DNA from: Dethiobacter sp. | GTDB lineage: Bacteria; Bacillota_D; Dethiobacteria; Dethiobacterales; Dethiobacteraceae | Assembly: GCA_018333395.1 (NCBI GenBank) | Contig: JAGXSQ010000044.1 | Coordinates: 1-14,478 of the forward strand | Length of the DNA: 14,478 bases | Reading direction: 5' to 3' | Shown here: piece after piece, positions 14,193 through 14,478 of the stretch | Position numbering within the stretch: position 1 is the stretch's first letter | Layout of the letters: every line of letters starts with the position of its first letter | Program-made: the position numbers and the translations under genes | Notes under the pieces: generated by a model | Told to the model about the DNA's origin: nothing | Databases searched by the model: none | What the model saw: the letters and a program-made list of their open reading frames with translations, nothing else

Positions 14193-14420
14193 CCCGCGGT
14201 ACCACCTTAGTTGAATGCCAACAACAGCATTCCTCTCTTCGGGCACAAACAACGATACCCTATCCGTATAACGGCGGAATCCGCCTACACCTACTTAAAT
14301 TTCAGTGAGGAACTCAGGGGTGAACCTCGATAACGCGCAGCTGCCGGGCTTACACCTTCCCCGGTTCGCTGAAAACCCGCCTGTTATCCAACTTCCCCTT
14401 CATTGCAGCTGTCTTTTTTA
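14154..14420 (-). promoter_or_regulatory. T-box riboswitch leader (tRNA-sensing), probable Phe specifier
   Basis: Read on the minus strand, all T-box landmarks are present. The T-box proper, AAGGTGGTACCGCGG, is at 14208-14194. Stem I has a kink-turn-like base (AATGAAGGGG paired with CCCCTGAG), a specifier loop between AGGGG/CCCCT and GATAAC/GTTATC, and a distal arm CAGCGAACCGGGGAAGG, whose GGTG loop (14356-14353) is closed by CCGGG/CCCGG. A stem III-like hairpin (GGCGG ATT CCGCC) follows. The 3' side of the specifier loop reads GAGGTTCA before CCCCT. TTC (Phe, 14324-14322) is followed by A, as most specifiers are; GTT (Val, 14325-14323) is the alternative by strict spacing. TGGU in the bulge predicts a tRNA with A73, which fits both. 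Uncharged tRNA would favour the antiterminator and turn on the small peptide and symporter. No confident promoter was found in the last 60 bases of the window. Confidence 0.92.
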
Positions 14421-14478
14421 CTTCGCTTATCTGCTTTGGAAACAGCTACGGCAGTAAACCGGACGATCACTGGTCGGG

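Overview
The window looks like chromosomal DNA of a Gram-positive anaerobe of the class Clostridia, probably a Peptococcaceae/Desulfotomaculum-type bacterium. This is inferred from a T-box leader, strong AGGAGG-type ribosome binding sites, GTG/TTG starts, moderate GC content, and the mix of genes (rel, DUF1015, DUF2148, DUF294, PotABCD, sodium:solute symporter with a tiny accessory protein). Genus cannot be fixed from the sequence alone. No mobile element, CRISPR array, tRNA or rRNA was seen.

Layout. Plus strand, 1-1658: the 3' end of a Rel/SpoT (p)ppGpp enzyme gene, then a class II-type histone-deacetylase-family gene. All remaining genes are on the minus strand and are read from the right edge towards position 1668. 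In transcription order they are: a T-box riboswitch with its terminator (about 14420-14154); a 36-residue membrane peptide (13978-14088) of the symporter small accessory protein type; a sodium:solute symporter (12367-13959); potA-potB-potC-potD for polyamine uptake (12165-8253); fetA-fetB, a predicted metal exporter (8155-6733); a DUF2148 cysteine-rich protein (6560-6030); a cNMP-binding/CBS/DUF294 nucleotidyltransferase-like protein (5846-3912) with a DnaQ-like exonuclease 14 bases behind it (3897-3103); and a DUF1015 protein (2993-1668), convergent with the deacetylase gene.

How the parts may work together. The most interesting unit is the right end. A tRNA-sensing T-box controls a 36-residue membrane peptide plus an SSS-family symporter, which implies an amino-acid-related substrate. 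The specifier reads best as UUC (Phe), with GUU (Val) as the alternative. In other bacteria, as I recall it, SSS symporters of this type with a small partner sit next to a DUF294 protein and a DnaQ-like exonuclease. Here that second half lies about 6.5 kb downstream on the same strand, separated by potABCD, fetAB and the DUF2148 gene. potABCD overlap tightly (4, 8 and 20 bases) and are surely one operon. fetA follows potD after a gap of about 97 bases without an obvious terminator, so polyamine import and metal export may share a transcript.
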